Part shown: positions 37,864 to 38,481 of the stretch, one piece after another
Numbering within the stretch: the stretch's first letter is position 1
Layout of the letters: the number at the start of each line of letters is the position of its first letter
Notes under the pieces: generated by a model
Databases searched by the model: none
The model's input: the letters and a program-made list of their open reading frames with translations, nothing else
What the model was told of the DNA's origin: nothing
Made by a program: the position numbers and the translations under genes
NCBI GenBank assembly: GCA_045588675.1
Contig: JAZNER010000072.1
Coordinates: 1 to 38,481, forward strand
Length of the DNA stretch: 38,481 nucleotides
From: SVTX01 sp045588675
GTDB taxonomy: Bacteria > Bacillota > Clostridia > Oscillospirales > CAG-272
Reading direction: 5' to 3'

Positions 37864-37913
37864 GATAATAACGGCTGCATTTCTTAGGTGTCCACCATTT
37901 CAAATTATTGCCA
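37864..37913 (-). repeat. Right terminal inverted repeat
   Basis: On the minus strand it reads TGGCAATAA, then GTGGACACC, then AGCCGTTATT, matching the left end (TGACAATAA, GTGAACACC, AGCTGCTATT) with a few gaps. It ends directly at the target duplication (37914). Confidence 0.8.
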
Positions 37914-37934
37914 ACATAAGCATCACAACAATTT
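37914..37934. repeat. Right copy of the 21-bp target-site duplication
   Basis: Identical to 761-781 and in the same orientation, it encodes the shared NCCDAYV of the split host gene on the minus strand. It marks the right junction. Confidence 0.9.
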
Positions 37935-38458
37935 TTATCATATTTTAAAGCCTCTTCTATTAATTCATTAACTTGATTTGCATTTTCAATAGGTTCTAGA
38001 ATATCCCAGGCTTTCCAACATAAGTCTTGGGCAATTTCTTTTGGATTTATTAATAATCTTCCAATTTCATCTTGATAGGGCTCAATTTCATTTTGTTCAC
38101 CTTTTTTTAATAATTCAAACTCATCTTTCACCATCAAATAATGTTCATTTATAAAAATACAAGATAGACAAAGATTAAATATCTTTTCATACAAAGAATT
38201 TTTTTCAAAGTCATCCATTTTTCTAATTACACGAAGGGCAGGATTATTAAAATTTTTATTATGCCTTATAGGAAGGTTGTTCATCATAAATTTTAATGTA
38301 CTAAGCATATTATTAAAACCAGACTCTGCAAAAAAATACGAATCTACCCATAAATACAAATCTCGTAAAAGACTTTCTTTCTTTTTAAAATTGAAAATGT
38401 TTTCTCTAGCAGAAAATTCATCAATTATATCATGTAAATCATGATATTTTTTTGACAT
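37914..38458 (-). pseudogene. 5' half of the host TPR-like gene split by the phage
   Basis: The frame starts at ATG 38456-38458 and encodes about 180 helical residues (MSKKYHDLHDIIDEFSAREN to LIEEALKYDKNCCDAYV). It then runs into phage sequence and stops at 37850 after 20 foreign residues. Joining it at NCCDAYV to the left fragment restores a protein of about 270 residues. Base composition is AT-rich like the left flank. The gene product is probably a cytoplasmic repeat protein. No specific function is known to me. Confidence 0.82.
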
Positions 38459-38481
38459 AACAGAACATTCGATATGCCAAC

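Larger units (their letters stand above)
784..37913. mobile_element. Transposable siphovirus-type prophage
   Basis: The borders are defined by the flanking 21-bp direct repeat and the terminal inverted repeats. Inside are a full set of head, tail, lysis, replication and recombination genes on the plus strand, two cargo genes on the minus strand and a DDE transposase at the right end. No integrase, excisionase or tRNA attachment site was found. Phage DNA is clearly more GC-rich than the flanks. All major structural genes look intact, so the element is probably functional. Confidence 0.9.

Noticed and set aside
37470..37880. A 136-codon minus-strand open frame overlapping the transposase start
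   Set aside because: Its middle is the AT-rich simple repeat (alternating Tyr/Ile), it overlaps the transposase 5' region and promoter, and it has no ribosome-binding site. The first 50 codons look somewhat protein-like and could be part of a dispersed repeat, which a genome-wide search could test.
784..37913. Mu-like transposable phage
   Set aside because: No MuA/MuB, Mor or Gam-like genes. The transposase is of another DDE family and the target duplication is 21 bp, not 5 bp.

Overview
The window holds one essentially complete prophage-like element of about 37.1 kb (roughly 784-37913) inserted in an AT-rich bacterial chromosome. The host flanks (1-783 and 37914-38481) carry the two halves of a single minus-strand gene for a TPR-like protein. 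The two halves share a perfect 21-bp direct repeat exactly at the element borders, and just inside are imperfect inverted repeats of about 50 bp. There is no tyrosine or serine integrase. The right end instead carries a DDE transposase of the ISNCY/IS1202 type, a group known for unusually long target duplications. The simplest reading is a transposable siphophage mobilised by an IS1202-like transposase. A FliL-like lipoprotein, a spirochaete-style outer-membrane protein with a poly-G leader and an AT-rich chromosome suggest a treponeme or related spirochaete as host, but this is inference.

Layout. 954-8897: early genes for nucleases (VRR-NUC, a RecB/Cas4-like PD-(D/E)XK protein with four Cys, an HNH-like protein), SSB, a Rad52-like annealing protein, a NinB-like protein, a replication initiator, a DnaC-like helicase loader and a sigma-region-2-like protein. 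A 52-nt tRNA-like fold lies at 2469-2520. 8994-13892: membrane protein, scaffold, major capsid protein, connectors, tail tube and tail chaperone. 13915-15679: lysis cassette (amidase, holin-like proteins, overlapping spanin pair). 15690-22528: ParB-methyltransferase fusion, terminase subunits, portal, and a MuF/minor capsid protein fused to a papain-fold toxin domain followed by a probable immunity gene. 22683-26843: fibre-like proteins and a diversity-generating retroelement (DGR). 26914-34814: tape measure and a lambda-like tail tip. 34815-36210 (minus strand): lipoprotein and outer-membrane protein cargo genes. 36308-37552 (minus strand): transposase.

The DGR is the clearest special system. 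A template repeat (TR, 25139-25230) lies between an Avd-like accessory gene and a reverse transcriptase. Two variable repeats match it. VR2 (24395-24486) is at the 3' end of a virion-type protein just upstream. VR1 (5906-5994) is at the 3' end of a gene 19 kb away, in the early region. VR2 differs from TR at 12 positions and VR1 at 15, all at TR adenines; the one exception is a single C-to-T near the VR1 end. Both VRs are followed by GC-rich hairpins.

A second unexpected pattern is a recurring motif, ATGACTATA, found at eight gene boundaries (one copy with a last-base change) from 8.96 kb to 26.9 kb. Four copies follow a terminator-like hairpin and three lie exactly 14 nt before a start codon. 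It looks like a phage-specific promoter or start signal, and the sigma-like protein encoded just before the first copy is a candidate partner. Other points of note are the capsid-linked toxin/immunity pair, a permuted order of head and tail modules, a transposase promoter flanked by two operator-like repeats 40 bp apart, and a near-consensus promoter pointing out of the right end.
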